Assembly: GCA_947501025.1 (NCBI GenBank)
Contig: CANMUM010000007.1
Location: 1 to 64,000, forward strand
Length of the DNA stretch: 64,000 bases
Direction of reading: 5' to 3'
DNA from: an uncultured Paracoccaceae bacterium
Lineage (GTDB): Bacteria; Pseudomonadota; Alphaproteobacteria; Rhodobacterales; Rhodobacteraceae
This document shows, piece by piece, positions 9,967 to 20,079 of this stretch. Made by a program: the position numbers and the translations under genes. Within the stretch, counting starts at the first letter, position 1, and every line of letters starts with the position of its first letter. The notes under the pieces were generated by a model, which worked only from the letters and a program-made list of their open reading frames with translations, ran no database searches and was not told the origin of the DNA.

Positions 9967-11808
9967 ATGGCTAAGTCGAGCAAATCTTCAAAATGGTTTA
10001 TGACCGCAATTGTTGGCCTTATGGTCATCGCTATGGGCGGATTTGGCTTAACCGATCTTGTCAGCGGTTCGCGCTCAAATGCGGCGGTTTCCGTTGGTGA
10101 CACAGATATCGATATTAATGAGTATAATCGCAACTACCAAAGCGCACTTAACAATATATCCTCGCAACAACAACGCCAAGTTTCTGGGTCAGAAGCGCGT
10201 ATGCTTGGTGTTCCTGGTCAAGTTACAAATCTTATGGTGCAAGTGGCAAGCATTTCTGAAACAGCACGCAGAGCTGGCATTTCCATTCCTGATAGCAAGA
10301 TTGCATCCGAGATCGCTGGAATTCGAGCTTTTCAAGATGCAGAGGGCAAACTCGATTCGGCGCGCTTTAATAGCTATTTGCTAACCAATCAGGTTTCGGA
10401 AAAGGATTTTGTTACCACAATCCGCAAAGATATAACGCGTAATTTAGTTATGCAGAATTTAGTTCAATTGACCCCTTCTCTCAAAAGTCTAAAATCTGAA
10501 TTGAACAAAAACTTTGGCGAAGCGCGTTCAGCGGCTTTCATCGCCTATGGTTTTGAAGAAACAGGCGCCGTTGCGATTGAGCCAAGTGATGAGCAATTAT
10601 TAGCTTATTATGACGAAAACATCGCGGATTATCTTGGCGACCCTGTCCGCGAAGTTCAACTCGCTTATCTCACTCCTGAGCCAACTGATGTTTCCGAAAC
10701 AGAACTCAAAACGATTTATGACGATAATGTCGCCCGCTATACAACGCCCGCGATTATCCCTGAATATTATATGTTGAGTTTTTCGTCACTTGAGGAGGCG
10801 CAAAAGATCACTGATCTCGATGCCTTAAAGGCCCTTGCTGCTGAACGTTCTCTATCAGAAGAGGATTTCCTTTTCAAAAATGAAGCGGTAAGAAATCTAC
10901 CTTCAGAGCTATCAACTGCAATTCTTGAGGGCGGTGCTGGGTTCTATGGCCCAATTGAAGGGCCGCTGGGCTATTCCGTTTATTCAGTTGCTGAAATCAT
11001 CCCAGAAAAAGTTCAGAGCTTTGATGAGGTAAAAGACTTCATAGCCGAAGGAATAGCCTATGACGCAATGAACGAAAAATTAAATGAAGAGCAAAATACA
11101 ATCCTTGATCTGATTGCTGGTGGTGTGAGCCCTGAAGAGATTGCGAAGGAAAGCAGCCTAAACTATGCATTCATCACAACTGGCACGGACACTATTAAAG
11201 ACGTGACAGATAGCAACATTTTTGCAGAAGAACTCGACATTGCAGAAATCGATGAAGAGCGTGATATGATCTCACTTGAAAATGGTGGCGTTGCGATTAT
11301 CCGTGTCATTTCGGAAAGCGAAGCAACTGCACTCAGCTTTGAGTCTGTTCGTGAGCAAGTTGCCGTTGATCTTGTCGCAGATGACAAGGCCAACACCCTT
11401 CAAGAATTTCATGATACTCTGTTGGCCAAAATTGAGGATGGCGCCACAATTGAAGATATAGCGACTGAGCATAATCTCACGGTGACAGTCACAAATGCAT
11501 TGCCACGCCAATCGGCCATTTCAGAAATGCCTTTACCTATTGCTTTTGAACTTTTCAATAAAGACATTGGAACGGTTTGGGACATTACCGACCAAGACAA
11601 AAATTACCTCATCCGCGCGGATAAAGCTGTTCCGTTTGATGAAAATGATCCTGCAAATGCTGAATTTATTTTACAAACATCGTCGCAAATCGATGCCCAA
11701 ATCGCCGATCAAATGATCAATAATTTTACTGCAAATATTGCAAGCGAGCTAAATGCGACGATCAATCCACAACTGATTGAGCAGGTTGTTGGAGTTGCCG
11801 AGCAATGA
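9967..11808 (+). CDS. PpiD-like periplasmic peptidyl-prolyl isomerase/chaperone
   Basis: A 613-residue protein with one N-terminal membrane anchor (about residues 10-32, after a KSSKSSKW basic start), a SurA/PpiD N-terminal chaperone domain (about 35-190) and a degenerate parvulin-like rotamase region (about 255-345), then a long C-terminal part. Acidic composition and a large periplasmic domain fit PpiD, which assists folding of exported proteins at the Sec translocon. The parvulin core is weakly conserved, so isomerase activity is uncertain. Its stop overlaps the trpE start by 4 bp (ATGA), a junction typical of Rhodobacterales, so it is probably cotranscribed with trpE. Confidence 0.85.
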   Translation: MAKSSKSSKWFMTAIVGLMVIAMGGFGLTDLVSGSRSNAAVSVGDTDIDINEYNRNYQSALNNISSQQQRQVSGSEARMLGVPGQVTNLMVQVASISETARRAGISIPDSKIASEIAGIRAFQDAEGKLDSARFNSYLLTNQVSEKDFVTTIRKDITRNLVMQNLVQLTPSLKSLKSELNKNFGEARSAAFIAYGFEETGAVAIEPSDEQLLAYYDENIADYLGDPVREVQLAYLTPEPTDVSETELKTIYDDNVARYTTPAIIPEYYMLSFSSLEEAQKITDLDALKALAAERSLSEEDFLFKNEAVRNLPSELSTAILEGGAGFYGPIEGPLGYSVYSVAEIIPEKVQSFDEVKDFIAEGIAYDAMNEKLNEEQNTILDLIAGGVSPEEIAKESSLNYAFITTGTDTIKDVTDSNIFAEELDIAEIDEERDMISLENGGVAIIRVISESEATALSFESVREQVAVDLVADDKANTLQEFHDTLLAKIEDGATIEDIATEHNLTVTVTNALPRQSAISEMPLPIAFELFNKDIGTVWDITDQDKNYLIRADKAVPFDENDPANAEFILQTSSQIDAQIADQMINNFTANIASELNATINPQLIEQVVGVAEQ

Positions 11809-13313
11809 TCATCTCACCTGAGGTCAAAGATATCGAGCCGATCTATCAGAACGGTGAAACGCAGCTTCTTTCAACGCGATTGATTGCGGATCTCGATACG
11901 CCCGTTTCGTTATTTGCTAAGCTTTCACAAAATGAAAAAAATGCCTTTATCTTGGAATCTGTGACTGGCGGTGAGAATCGAGCGCGCTATTCGATCCTTG
12001 GTTTAAAACCCGATATGATTTTTCGCGCTACAGGTACAGATTGCGAAATCAACAGATCCGCATTGTATAGCAATCAGTTTGAAAAACTTAATGCATCACC
12101 GATTGACGCCCTCACCAAGCTGGTAAATGACAATCAAATCAAGCATTTTGATCGCGACCTCCCCCCACCTACTGCTGGTCTATTTGGATATTTATCATAT
12201 GATATTATTCGCCAAATCGAACCGCTTGGTACAGCAAATCCAGACCCAATCGGCACACCAGACATTATGTTTTTTCGCCCCACAATCGTTGTTGTGGTCG
12301 ATAATGTGAAGCATGAAGTGATTATCGTAACCCCGCTGCGCCCACGTGATGACATGAAGTTCTCCGCAGCCTATGAGATTGCTGCCGAGCGCTTGCGTGA
12401 TACAATCGATAAAATTCAGGGCAATATGCCTGCCGTTGTGCCATTGCGCGAAGCTAGTGAAAGCAATGAGATTAAATCGAATATCACCAAGCCTAAATTC
12501 ATGGAGATGGTGAAAAAGGCAAAAGATTACATTCTTGCTGGAGATATTTTCCAAGTTGTCCTTTCCCAGCGTTGGTCAATGGATTTCAAATTGCCGCCAT
12601 TATCGCTTTATAGGGCTTTGCGCCGTACAAATCCTTCTCCCTATATGTTCTTTTTTGAATTTGGGGAGTTTCAAGTGATCGGCGCAAGCCCTGAGATTCT
12701 TGTGAACCTAACAGACAAAACCGTAACGATCCGCCCAATTGCAGGAACGCGCCCACGTGGGGAAAACCCAGAGCATGACAATGAGCTTGAATCTGAATTG
12801 CTTGCCGATCCCAAAGAATGTGCCGAGCATTTGATGTTGATTGATCTTGGTCGAAATGATGTAGGCCGTGTGTCAAAACCAAAAACAGTACGCCCTACTG
12901 AGCAATTCATAGTCGAGCGTTACTCTCACGTTATGCACATTGTGTCGAATGTTGTGGGTGAAATTCAAGATGAGAAAAACGCGATTGATGCGTTGCTTTC
13001 CGGCTTGCCAGCAGGCACGCTTTCAGGGGCCCCAAAGGTTCGTGCAATGCAAGTTATTGATGAACTTGAGCCTGAAAAACGCGGCATTTATGGTGGTGGT
13101 GTCGGGTATTTCTCAGCCAATGGCGATATGGAAATTTGCATTGCATTGCGCACGGCGATTTTGTCCAATGAAACGCTCTATGTGCAAGCTGGTGCGGGGA
13201 TTGTTCATGACAGCGATCCCGAAAGTGAATTTCAAGAATGCGTCCATAAATCAAAAGCCCTCTTTGCCGCAGCAAGTGATGCAAAATTATTCACCGATTC
13301 AGGAAATTATTAA
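11805..13313 (+). CDS. trpE: Anthranilate synthase component I
   Basis: TrpE converts chorismate to anthranilate using ammonia from TrpG, the first step of tryptophan synthesis. It is 502 residues long. The tryptophan feedback site appears as AFILESVTGGENRARYSILG (the LLES motif, near residue 47). The chorismate-binding domain has GDIFQVVLSQRW, PIAGTRPRGE, IDLGRNDVGRVS and LPAGTLSGAPKVRAM, all characteristic. It starts inside the end of the upstream chaperone gene. The remaining genes resume after a gene on the opposite strand, so trpE and trpGDC are separate transcription units. No leader-peptide attenuator is visible. Confidence 0.96.
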   Translation: MIISPEVKDIEPIYQNGETQLLSTRLIADLDTPVSLFAKLSQNEKNAFILESVTGGENRARYSILGLKPDMIFRATGTDCEINRSALYSNQFEKLNASPIDALTKLVNDNQIKHFDRDLPPPTAGLFGYLSYDIIRQIEPLGTANPDPIGTPDIMFFRPTIVVVVDNVKHEVIIVTPLRPRDDMKFSAAYEIAAERLRDTIDKIQGNMPAVVPLREASESNEIKSNITKPKFMEMVKKAKDYILAGDIFQVVLSQRWSMDFKLPPLSLYRALRRTNPSPYMFFFEFGEFQVIGASPEILVNLTDKTVTIRPIAGTRPRGENPEHDNELESELLADPKECAEHLMLIDLGRNDVGRVSKPKTVRPTEQFIVERYSHVMHIVSNVVGEIQDEKNAIDALLSGLPAGTLSGAPKVRAMQVIDELEPEKRGIYGGGVGYFSANGDMEICIALRTAILSNETLYVQAGAGIVHDSDPESEFQECVHKSKALFAAASDAKLFTDSGNY

Positions 13314-14245
13314 CCGCCTATTGCCGCCTTCAGATCAGCAAGGCCGAATTCATCAGCCTCCAGCAATATGTTCAACTCCTCACCATGGCGGGCTTTTTCA
13401 ACGATCGCATCCCATTGTGCCTTGACGCTTACACGCTCGTGATGTTGGTCAATCACAAAATCTATACGCTGGAAATCAACCTGCGTTTCATCAATTACGC
13501 GATTTAAATTTGGGTCCACATATCCAGAAAAAATGATGAGTGACTTATTGCTCTCCGCCATTTGCGCATAGACAGCTTTGGTAAAATTTGACGCTTCAGC
13601 TAAAATGGCCAAATCTCTTACAAAGACGCCATTGCTTGATGGGAATGCCTTTTGATAAAATCCATCTTGATCATTAACGATATCTTGGAGAGCATATTTA
13701 TCCATAACATTTAATGGCGGCGTGAGAAGGTAAAATGGTCGCCCTTGTGTTGTGAGATCACTATTTGGCCAAACCACAAGTTTGACAGTTTTAGGCAATC
13801 CATCAAGGTCTTTGGATTCAAGGCGAAACTGTGATGTTTCTGCAAGAAATAGATGAATATTTTCAGGAAGAATATGCGCCGAAGCCTCAGCATCCGTAAC
13901 AATTTCACCTGTTGTCGTTGAAATGAAGTGTCCTTGATCCCCATCTCTTTCTTCAACGGTCATTTCTGTACCTTGCCGAATAACGGGTTCATTAGAGCTT
14001 TCGCTAATGTCTATATCTTCTTCGGCAACAATATTCTCGATTGTGACATCTTCAACGACGCGGGTATCTTCGTTTTGAACTTCAGGCTCTGGAACATTCT
14101 CATCCAAAGCGGCGTTTTGCGATTCCGCGGGGTTATGAACATTAAGCGCAGTTTTCGGTTCCAAATCCAGCCCCATTTCATTTGCTAAAAACAAAGCTCC
14201 ACAAATGACGAATAAACCAAAGACAGCACCAAGTAAAAATTTCAT
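13310..14245 (-). CDS. Membrane-anchored acidic protein of unknown function
   Basis: A 311-residue protein inserted on the opposite strand between trpE and trpG. The ATG at 14245 is preferred because GGAG lies 6 bp upstream; an in-frame ATG 13 codons earlier has no such site. Residues 1-22 form one hydrophobic anchor or signal, followed by a low-complexity acidic region (about 25-110) dense in Glu, Asp and Val, then a folded domain with QFRLESKDLDGLPKTVKLVVWP and QIDFVIDQHHERV-like segments. I do not recognise the family. The end overlaps trpE convergently by 4 bp. It is probably exported or inner-membrane anchored with a periplasmic domain. Confidence 0.7.
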   Translation of the reverse strand: MKFLLGAVFGLFVICGALFLANEMGLDLEPKTALNVHNPAESQNAALDENVPEPEVQNEDTRVVEDVTIENIVAEEDIDISESSNEPVIRQGTEMTVEERDGDQGHFISTTTGEIVTDAEASAHILPENIHLFLAETSQFRLESKDLDGLPKTVKLVVWPNSDLTTQGRPFYLLTPPLNVMDKYALQDIVNDQDGFYQKAFPSSNGVFVRDLAILAEASNFTKAVYAQMAESNKSLIIFSGYVDPNLNRVIDETQVDFQRIDFVIDQHHERVSVKAQWDAIVEKARHGEELNILLEADEFGLADLKAAIGG

Positions 14246-14348
14246 TATCAGCTCCAAATCAACCTTGAAAAAGGCACTTAGCATTTACAATAGAAACACT
14301 ACACCCTAATAGTATGAGTATATGTAAACCAAAAGTGTGATAAAGAAA

Positions 14349-14936
14349 ATGCTGCTATTTATCGATAGTTATGACAGTTTTACTTACAACCTTGTTCATT
14401 ATTTTGGCGAGGTTGTCGATAATATGGAAGTGCATCGTAATGATATGATCACTGTGGATGAGGTTCTGGCAAAAAAACCTTCTGGCATCGTTCTTGGGCC
14501 TGGTCCTTGTGATCCTGATTCTGCTGGAATTTGCTTAGCTCTGGCAAAGGCTGCGGCAGCTGAAAACATCCCACTTCTTGGCGTTTGTCTTGGCCACCAA
14601 ACCATTGGGCAAATATTTGGTGGAAAAATTATCCGCGCACGCGAAATTATGCACGGCAAAATGGGCACAATCGAGCATAATGGTGAAAGCGTTTTCAAAA
14701 ACCTACCATCGCCTTACGAAGCGACACGCTATCATTCGCTAACCATCGATCCTGAGACATTGCCAGATTGCCTAGAAGTGACCGCGCGTATTCAAAATGA
14801 TACGACAATTATGGGCATTGCCCACAAAACATTGCCCATTCATGGGGTGCAGTTTCACCCTGAATCCATTGCTTCGCAATTTGGCCATGAGCTGATCAAA
14901 AACTTTATTGACATTATGGAGGCCCATCATGTCTGA
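14349..14936 (+). CDS. trpG: Anthranilate synthase component II (glutamine amidotransferase)
   Basis: TrpG supplies ammonia from glutamine to TrpE. From the ATG at 14349 it has 195 residues; a GTG at 14337 would add four. It begins LLFIDSYDSFTYNLVHYFGE, and has the class I amidotransferase triad: Cys in GVCLGHQTIGQ, and His and Glu in GVQFHPESIASQFG. GPGPCDPD is the usual oxyanion-side motif. It is first gene of trpG-trpD-trpC-moaC-moeA, all touching or overlapping. Confidence 0.95.
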   Translation: MLLFIDSYDSFTYNLVHYFGEVVDNMEVHRNDMITVDEVLAKKPSGIVLGPGPCDPDSAGICLALAKAAAAENIPLLGVCLGHQTIGQIFGGKIIRAREIMHGKMGTIEHNGESVFKNLPSPYEATRYHSLTIDPETLPDCLEVTARIQNDTTIMGIAHKTLPIHGVQFHPESIASQFGHELIKNFIDIMEAHHV

Positions 14937-15942
14937 TGCATTAAAGCCCTATATTTCAAAGGCTCTGTCAAGTGAACTGACCCGCGAAGAAGCCACGAAA
15001 GCTTTCGATATTATTATGGCAGGTGAAGCAACCGACGCACAAATCGGTGGGTTTTTGATGATATTACGTCAACGTACAGAAAGCATCGACGAAATCACCG
15101 CAGCCGCAACAGCAATGCGCAAACATGCTCAAAAGGTGCTCGCCCCAGATGGAGCGATTGACATTGTCGGCACTGGTGGTGATGGCATCGGAACGCTCAA
15201 TATTTCGACCGCAACGACGCTTGTTGTTGCGGGTACAGGTGTTTGCGTGGCCAAACATGGCAATAAAAATCTGTCTTCAAAATCTGGTGCTGCTGATGTT
15301 CTTACCATGAGCGGTATCAATACGATGATTGACGCGAAAAAGGTTCAAAATGTGCTTGATGGTGCAGGAATCGCATTTATGATGGCGCCAATGCACCACC
15401 CTGCAATGCAATTTGTCATGCCTGCGCGTACACAACTCGCAACACGGACAATATTCAATATCCTTGGCCCCCTCACCAACCCTGCAAGCGTCAAGCGTCA
15501 GCTTACAGGCGCATTCTCTGAAGATCTTCTGCGTATAATGGCCGAGGTGCTGACCAATCTTGGTACGGAATATGCTTGGCTTGTTCATGGTGGAGACGGC
15601 ACCGATGAATTATCCATTGTCGCCCCAAGCAAGGTCGTTGAAACCCGAAACGGGATATTGCGTGAATTCACAATCTCACCAAGCGATGCAGGGCTCAAGA
15701 CCCATCCGCTTGCCGATATTATGGGTGGTGAGCCTGCATATAATGCTGAACGTTTCAAACAGCTTCTTGATGGTCAGATTGATGCCTATCGAGATGCAGT
15801 CTTGCTCAATGCATCTGCCGCATTGATGATTGCTGGCAAAGTTGATGATCTCTCATCAGGTGTTGAAATGGCAAAGACATCGATCGATAGCGGCGCTGCG
15901 AAGGCAAAACTAGAGCAATTAATCACATTAACAAATACATAG
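14929..15942 (+). CDS. trpD: Anthranilate phosphoribosyltransferase
   Basis: TrpD transfers phosphoribose from PRPP to anthranilate. The ATG at 14929 (337 residues) is chosen over an upstream in-frame GTG/ATG because GGAGG lies 5 bp before it; it overlaps the trpG stop by 8 bp. The PRPP-binding glycine loop is [15 protein letters not shown] (about 80-94), with [17 protein letters not shown] following and the conserved GPLTNPA near residue 178. TrpG and TrpD are separate proteins here, not fused. Confidence 0.95.
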   Translation: MSDALKPYISKALSSELTREEATKAFDIIMAGEATDAQIGGFLMILRQRTESIDEITAAATAMRKHAQKVLAPDGAIDIVGTGGDGIGTLNISTATTLVVAGTGVCVAKHGNKNLSSKSGAADVLTMSGINTMIDAKKVQNVLDGAGIAFMMAPMHHPAMQFVMPARTQLATRTIFNILGPLTNPASVKRQLTGAFSEDLLRIMAEVLTNLGTEYAWLVHGGDGTDELSIVAPSKVVETRNGILREFTISPSDAGLKTHPLADIMGGEPAYNAERFKQLLDGQIDAYRDAVLLNASAALMIAGKVDDLSSGVEMAKTSIDSGAAKAKLEQLITLTNT

Positions 15943-15944
15943 AT

Positions 15945-16730
15945 ATGACTGATATTTTAGAAAAAATAAAATCTTACAAGCTTGAAGATGTTGCAACGCG
16001 CAAAAAAACCACGCCCTTAAGTGAGCTTGAAGCGCGCACCAAATTGGCAAGTTCTCCGCGCGGTTTTGCGAATGCTCTGACGAATGCGGATGGGTTTGGT
16101 TTGATTGCTGAAATCAAAAAAGCGTCTCCCTCAAAAGGCCTTATTCGTTCAGATTTTGAACCCGCGAAACTTGCAAATGCCTATAAGGCTGGGGGCGCGG
16201 CATGTCTGAGTGTTTTGACAGATGCGCCGAGTTTTCAAGGTCACGATGACTTCCTCATAGAGGCGCGCAATGCGGTTGGTCTCCCTGCTCTGCGCAAAGA
16301 TTTTATATATGATCCCTATCAAATTGTTGAATCCCGTGCGCTCGGCGCCGATTGTATTTTGCTGATCATGGCCAGTCTTGACGATGTACAAGCCTCCGAA
16401 CTTGAGCAAGTGGCCATCGAGCATGGTATGGATGTACTGATCGAAACCCATGACCAAAAAGAAGTTGAGCGCGCCTTGCGGCTGAAATCCCCGCTTATCG
16501 GCATCAATAATCGCAATCTGCGCACATTTGACATTAGTCTCGATGTGACGCGGGCATTAGCCCCTTTGATCGGGGCAGATCGCGACATTGTGTGTGAAAG
16601 CGGTTTGTTTACCCATGACGATCTCGCCAGTATGAACGAGATTGGCGTGACACGTTTCTTGATCGGTGAAAGCTTGATGCGTCAAGATGATGTCACATCA
16701 GCCACCAAAAACATTCTAGGTAAGGCATGA
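15945..16730 (+). CDS. trpC: Indole-3-glycerol-phosphate synthase
   Basis: TrpC closes the indole ring (CdRP to indole-3-glycerol phosphate). It has 261 residues with a TIM-barrel order: the catalytic-Lys motif [13 protein letters not shown] (about 50-62), [25 protein letters not shown] with the second catalytic Lys, [11 protein letters not shown], and [10 protein letters not shown]. It starts 2 bp after trpD stop. TrpF is not fused and not in this window. Confidence 0.95.
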   Translation: MTDILEKIKSYKLEDVATRKKTTPLSELEARTKLASSPRGFANALTNADGFGLIAEIKKASPSKGLIRSDFEPAKLANAYKAGGAACLSVLTDAPSFQGHDDFLIEARNAVGLPALRKDFIYDPYQIVESRALGADCILLIMASLDDVQASELEQVAIEHGMDVLIETHDQKEVERALRLKSPLIGINNRNLRTFDISLDVTRALAPLIGADRDIVCESGLFTHDDLASMNEIGVTRFLIGESLMRQDDVTSATKNILGKA

Positions 16731-17203
16731 GCAAACTCACACATTTCGATGATAATGGCGCTGCACATATGGTTGATGTCTCTGAAAAAGAGATCACATC
16801 GCGCTTAGCAACTGCATATTCACAAGTCGAAATGAGTGCGGAAGCTTTTGAGCACCTTACACAAGGGACTGCAAAAAAAGGAGACGTGTTAGGCACGGCG
16901 CGGCTTGCGGGTATTATGGCTGCGAAACAAACACCTAGCCTTATCCCTCTATGCCACCCACTTGCGATCAGCAAGGTTGCGATTGAGTTCAGCACATCGA
17001 AAAACATTGTGTCCATTGAAGCAAGCGTAAGAACAACCGGCCAAACGGGTGTCGAAATGGAAGCACTTACCGCGGCAAGTGTCACGGCACTCACGATTTA
17101 TGATATGCTCAAAGCCGTTGATAAATCCATGATCATTGGCCCAACGCATCTGCTTGAAAAAACAGGTGGCAAGTCTGGTGATTTTACATTTGAGGCGCGG
17201 TAA
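16727..17203 (+). CDS. moaC: Cyclic pyranopterin monophosphate synthase
   Basis: MoaC makes cyclic pyranopterin monophosphate in molybdenum cofactor synthesis, acting after MoaA. It is 158 residues, the normal size. Motifs [17 protein letters not shown] and [20 protein letters not shown] carry the active-site residues, and AVDKSM has the conserved Asp and Lys. Its ATG overlaps the trpC stop by 4 bp and its stop touches the moeA start. moaA is not in the window. Confidence 0.95.
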   Translation: MSKLTHFDDNGAAHMVDVSEKEITSRLATAYSQVEMSAEAFEHLTQGTAKKGDVLGTARLAGIMAAKQTPSLIPLCHPLAISKVAIEFSTSKNIVSIEASVRTTGQTGVEMEALTAASVTALTIYDMLKAVDKSMIIGPTHLLEKTGGKSGDFTFEAR

Positions 17204-18378
17204 TGCTGTCTTTTGAGGATGGTTTTGCAAAAATTATGTCTTTGGCATCGAAAGTCGGTGCCGTGACCATCCCGATTGAACATGCTGCTGGGCGCGTTTT
17301 GCGGCAAGACGTGATCGCCGTACGCCCACAGCCTCCATTTTCAAATTCGGCTATGGATGGTTATGCACTTGTTGGAGAATGCGATGCATATGAGCTGGTT
17401 GGTGAGGTCGCTGCGGGCGCAGGAGAGTTTCTTGAACTTGAAAATGGTCAAGCCGTCAGAATTTTTACAGGTGCCCCCATACCAAAAGGTGCAGATCGCA
17501 TACTCATTCAAGAAAATGTATTGGTTTCAGGCAGCCAAGTAAAATGTAAGAAAACGCCCAAAACTGGCGATCATATTCGGTTACTTGGGCAAGATTTCGA
17601 TACGAATTTCACTTTGAACAAAGGCCAAATATTAACGCCTGAAACCATCGCTCTAATTGCTTCAATGAATTGTCATGAGGTTTCAGTTCACCGCGAAATT
17701 CGTGTAGCAATCATTTCAACGGGTAGCGAACTCGTGTCTCCAGAGCAAAAAGCCATGCCGCATCAGATCATTGCATCAAATGCCTATGGCATAGCGTCTC
17801 TCCTATCAAAATGGGGCGCAAAAGCTGATATTTTGCCTATAATCAAAGATGATTTGGAAGCCATCACGAAAACGCTAAGAACTACGAGTGACTATGATAT
17901 TGTGATAACCACAGGCGGGGCATCCATCGGCGATTATGACTTTGTACCACAAGCCGCAAAGAATGCAGGCTTTGAAATCGACTTACATAAAATCGCATTG
18001 CGTCCCGGAAAACCCGTATTTGCTGGAAAGCGAGACAATACAGTTTTACTGGGTCTACCTGGCAATCCCGTTTCATCCATGATCACAGCAAGATTGTTTT
18101 TGAAGGGCATTATTCAAAAATTTAAAGGTATGGAAGCTACATTACCCACATTTTACACAGCAACTCTTTCAGCTGACATCAGCGCAAATGGTGATCGCAC
18201 ACATTTTATGCGGGCAAAAATTTCAACTCAAAATGGTCATTTTTTTGCTTCTCCAATGAAATATCAAGATAGCGCTATGTTATCGACATTGTCTTGTTCC
18301 AATGGGCTTATTGTAAGGAATCCACATCAATCAGAACAAAGCGTTGGAGATAGATGTCAATTTATGTGGCTTGATTAA
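17203..18378 (+). CDS. moeA: Molybdopterin molybdotransferase
   Basis: MoeA inserts molybdate into adenylylated molybdopterin. The 391-residue protein shows the MoeA N-terminal region (PFSNSAMDGYAL, near residues 46-57), domain 2 with AGAGEFLELENGQAVRIFTGAPIP, the MPT-binding domain (ISTGSEL, TTGGASIGDYDFV, LPGNPVSSM) and a C-terminal beta domain. It begins one base inside the moaC stop. In many Rhodobacterales lexA follows moeA; here a convergent sciP-like gene follows. Confidence 0.95.
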   Translation: MLSFEDGFAKIMSLASKVGAVTIPIEHAAGRVLRQDVIAVRPQPPFSNSAMDGYALVGECDAYELVGEVAAGAGEFLELENGQAVRIFTGAPIPKGADRILIQENVLVSGSQVKCKKTPKTGDHIRLLGQDFDTNFTLNKGQILTPETIALIASMNCHEVSVHREIRVAIISTGSELVSPEQKAMPHQIIASNAYGIASLLSKWGAKADILPIIKDDLEAITKTLRTTSDYDIVITTGGASIGDYDFVPQAAKNAGFEIDLHKIALRPGKPVFAGKRDNTVLLGLPGNPVSSMITARLFLKGIIQKFKGMEATLPTFYTATLSADISANGDRTHFMRAKISTQNGHFFASPMKYQDSAMLSTLSCSNGLIVRNPHQSEQSVGDRCQFMWLD

Positions 18379-18379
18379 C

Positions 18380-18676
18380 TTATGCGACCTGAATTTTTGT
18401 AACTTTAAGTGCTTGTTTGCCACCATCAATATAGCGATTGAGCCAAATTTCGAATTCTTCAGATGAAAGCGCGTATTTTTCTATGAGGTCGTCACGCGTA
18501 GCAAGCCCCGCTAAATACACACGAATAACCGCTGCCTTTGTTGACGCAACCCAGCGTGTTGTGTTTGCAGGCGGTAAATCTGAGAGTGATAAGATTGTTC
18601 CGTCTTTGAGCTTAATAGCGACAGGCATTGGTTGCGGGATAATTTCAACCAAATTTTGTTTACGAATATGCTGCAT
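18380..18676 (-). CDS. sciP: DUF1153 protein, SciP-like CtrA inhibitor
   Basis: A 98-residue DNA-binding-type protein. LSDLPPANTTRWVASTKAAV and the helix-turn-helix-like region LATRDDLIEKYALSSEEFEIW, ending in ALKVTKIQ, match the DUF1153 family founded by Caulobacter SciP. SciP binds CtrA and blocks activation of flagellar and other cell-cycle genes in early G1; in Rhodobacter it affects motility and gene transfer agent regulation. AGGAG precedes the ATG. The gene is convergent with moeA (1-bp gap) and divergent from mnmA. The N-terminal 15 residues differ from typical members. A role in GTA control here is an inference. Confidence 0.85.
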   Translation of the reverse strand: MQHIRKQNLVEIIPQPMPVAIKLKDGTILSLSDLPPANTTRWVASTKAAVIRVYLAGLATRDDLIEKYALSSEEFEIWLNRYIDGGKQALKVTKIQVA

Positions 18677-18897
18677 GTTTTCGCTCCTATTTCTAAATTT
18701 TACTTTTCTTTAACTAAGTTACTAAAGTTTTCTATTTCCAGTTTGCGGCAAAAGGATACGATCATATACTTTGGTATAGTTTTCGGAAATTATGGGTCGT
18801 TATTCGTTGAAATATGAGGTAGGAACGCTAAATATCAGGAAAGCATTTCGGTCATATGCCGAGAAATTTTACATCAATAAAAGGTTGGTTCAATGTC

Positions 18898-20016
18898 ATG
18901 GCGCTTAATTCACTAGGGTTTGATAAGTCCCCAAAAGACACTCGAGTAGTCGTTGCGATGTCTGGCGGCGTGGATAGCTCTGTTGTGGCTGCGGAGTTAA
19001 AATCTCAGGGCTATGACGTCATAGGTGTGACTTTGCAGCTTTATGATCATGGTGCTGCCATTCAAAAATCAAATGCGTGCTGTGCAGGGCGCGATATTCA
19101 TGATGCAAGGCGTGTTGCTGAAGCTATGGATTTTCCGCATTATGTACTTGATTATGAAAGCCGTTTTAAAGACAGCGTGATCTCGCAATTTGCCGATAGC
19201 TATCTCAATGGCGCCACCCCTGTGCCATGTATTCGTTGCAATCAAGAGGTAAAATTCAAAGACCTTCTTGAAACCGCGCGCGATCTCGATGCAGATTGCA
19301 TGGCAACAGGCCATTACATCCAGCGCAAAATGGGCAAAAAGGCCGAATTGCATATGGCGGCTGATATGAGGCGTGATCAGAGCTATTTCTTATTCACAAC
19401 GACACAAGACCAGCTCGACTTCTTGCGCTTTCCCCTTGGGCATTTGCCAACAAAAGAAGAAACGCGCGCCTTGGCTGTGAAATATGGGCTAAGTGTGGCC
19501 GATAAACCCGATAGCCAAGATATTTGTTTTGTTCCTGATGGGGATTATGCGGGTACGATTTCAAAATTACGCCCTGGTACGGTCGTTGCTGGAGATATTG
19601 TTGATCGCGATGGAAATGTGCTTGGTCAACATAATGGCGTGATCAATTACACAATCGGGCAGCGCAAAGGGATTGGCATTGGCGGCGGAGATCCCCTTTA
19701 TGTGATCGGTCTTGATGTCGTTAATCACCGCGTGATTGTAGGGCCACGCACAGCCCTTGCTCGCAATGAGGTCTATATTAATGAAGTGAATTGGCTCGGC
19801 GATACACCCATTGAGGGTGAGATCAAACTTAAAGTCCGCATTCGTTCAACCCGCCCACCAGAGCCAGCGGTTTTGCGTATTGAAAATGGGAAACATATCG
19901 TGCGTCTTGAGACCCCTGAAGATGGGGTATCACCAGGCCAAGCATGTGTCTTTTATGAGTCAAATTCAACACGCGTGCTTGGCGGCGGATGGATCACAAG
20001 TGCGCGAATGGTTTAA
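18898..20016 (+). CDS. mnmA: tRNA-specific 2-thiouridylase
   Basis: MnmA thiolates U34 of tRNAs for Lys, Glu and Gln. From the ATG at 18898 it has 372 residues and starts MALNSLGF, matching Rhodobacterales homologues; an in-frame ATG 14 codons upstream is less likely. The PP-loop is [10 protein letters not shown] (about 24-33). The catalytic cysteines are in [16 protein letters not shown] (near residue 122) and in [12 protein letters not shown] (near 210). The C-terminal domain has [16 protein letters not shown]. The divergent spacer to sciP carries the promoters. Confidence 0.95.
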   Translation: MALNSLGFDKSPKDTRVVVAMSGGVDSSVVAAELKSQGYDVIGVTLQLYDHGAAIQKSNACCAGRDIHDARRVAEAMDFPHYVLDYESRFKDSVISQFADSYLNGATPVPCIRCNQEVKFKDLLETARDLDADCMATGHYIQRKMGKKAELHMAADMRRDQSYFLFTTTQDQLDFLRFPLGHLPTKEETRALAVKYGLSVADKPDSQDICFVPDGDYAGTISKLRPGTVVAGDIVDRDGNVLGQHNGVINYTIGQRKGIGIGGGDPLYVIGLDVVNHRVIVGPRTALARNEVYINEVNWLGDTPIEGEIKLKVRIRSTRPPEPAVLRIENGKHIVRLETPEDGVSPGQACVFYESNSTRVLGGGWITSARMV

Positions 20017-20079
20017 TTCTATTATTCCTTGTCGATTTATCTGTTTGCGACCTATTTTAATCTTGAGTACAATGGTCTC

